Shown here in pieces: positions 43,798 to 43,889 of a stretch of DNA of 43,889 nucleotides. This DNA is from Verrucomicrobiales bacterium (GTDB taxonomy: Bacteria > Verrucomicrobiota > Verrucomicrobiia > Verrucomicrobiales > DEV007): positions 1 to 43,889 of the forward strand of contig PAAG01000025.1 of assembly GCA_002698785.1 (NCBI GenBank), read 5' to 3'. The translations under genes and the position numbers were made by a program. Under the pieces are notes generated by a model. The model was not told the DNA's origin. It made no database searches and was given only the letters and a program-made list of their open reading frames with translations. The first letter of the stretch is position 1, and each line of letters begins with the position of its first letter.

Positions 43798-43889
43798 ATG
43801 GCCAATTTTGAAATGGATGGCGGAATCAAGATCTACCTTCGGGAGATCGGGAAAACCCCGCTATTGACTCGCGAAGAAGAGGTGGAACT
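43798..43889 (+). CDS. sigma-70 family RNA polymerase sigma factor (5' end only)
   Basis: Thirty codons and part of the next are present, from ATG 43798 to the window end. 'GGIKIYLREIGKTPLLTREE' is region 1.2 of group 1/2 sigma-70 factors (RpoD/RpoS-like), where 'YLREIG..PLLT.EEE' is almost invariant. The start lies 12 bp after an in-frame TAG. The N-terminal extension found in RpoD is absent, so a short group 2 sigma factor is likely. Confidence 0.88.
   Translation, partial: MANFEMDGGIKIYLREIGKTPLLTREEEVE

Noticed and set aside
43761-43811. Short frame 'MGADPRHQLDDIYGQF' before the sigma factor
   Set aside because: It is 16 codons, lacks a clear ribosome site and overlaps the sigma start; a leader peptide cannot be shown from sequence alone.

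Overview
The window looks like a chromosomal segment of a Verrucomicrobiota bacterium, or a close Planctomycetota relative. This is inferred from gene content. The signs are a DUF1592-type c-heme protein paired with a Tat-exported DUF1552 protein, a fused DmsB-DmsC membrane subunit beside an assimilatory nitrate reductase, a stand-alone four-helix-bundle (S23-type) gene, and many 1-nt or 4-nt stop/start overlaps with few strong Shine-Dalgarno sites. I saw no tRNA, rRNA, CRISPR array, phage genes or transposase.

Layout. 1-87: an 8-bp tandem repeat. 137-3306: a YdcF-like membrane protein, a GbsR/MarR regulator with a likely operator, a TIM-barrel isomerase-like protein and a WcaF-type acetyltransferase. 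3717-9128: a glycan or small-molecule modification cluster with two FkbM methyltransferases, a glycosyltransferase-methyltransferase fusion and a divergent radical SAM protein. 9172-22039 (minus strand): a compact nine-gene nitrate assimilation operon. In transcription order it holds a cytoplasmic NrtA/NasS-like protein, NrtA, NrtB, two ATPases, a CysJ-type flavoprotein, siroheme nitrite reductase, the DmsBC fusion and the molybdenum nitrate reductase. A LysR regulator diverges from it across a short intergenic region with an inverted repeat.

23049-28967 (minus strand) is the most unusual part. It encodes a NirB-like FAD/[2Fe-2S] reductase fused to a membrane domain with two His-x13-His pairs, an 11-heme-site cytochrome, a DUF3365 heme lipoprotein, a cytochrome c lipoprotein, a single-domain globin and a protein made of three tandem GAF-like domains. 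The first four form a plausible new wire between cytoplasmic NAD(P)H and the periplasm, and the globin and GAF protein suggest a link to nitrite/NO. An outer-membrane porin follows upstream (29172-30410) with a clear terminator.

30791-37671 (minus strand) is a Planctomycetes/Verrucomicrobia-type operon of DUF1592, DUF1552 and two tandem paralogous secreted proteins. It is interrupted by a four-helix-bundle gene that sits between inverted arrays of a TTAGC-containing heptamer. 37840-42275 holds ribonuclease R, a quinone-oxidoreductase-like enzyme and a LacA/NodL-type acetyltransferase. 42276-43270 is a degenerate or phase-variable stretch with a G9 tract and small unknown ORFs. The window ends with a cold-shock protein and the first codons of a sigma-70 factor.

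How the parts work together: nitrate is imported by the ABC transporter, reduced to nitrite by the molybdenum reductase (electrons through the DmsBC-like module) and reduced to ammonium by the siroheme enzyme (electrons probably from the CysJ-like flavoprotein). The downstream heme cluster may handle nitrite/NO or dispose of excess electrons. That last role is inference.
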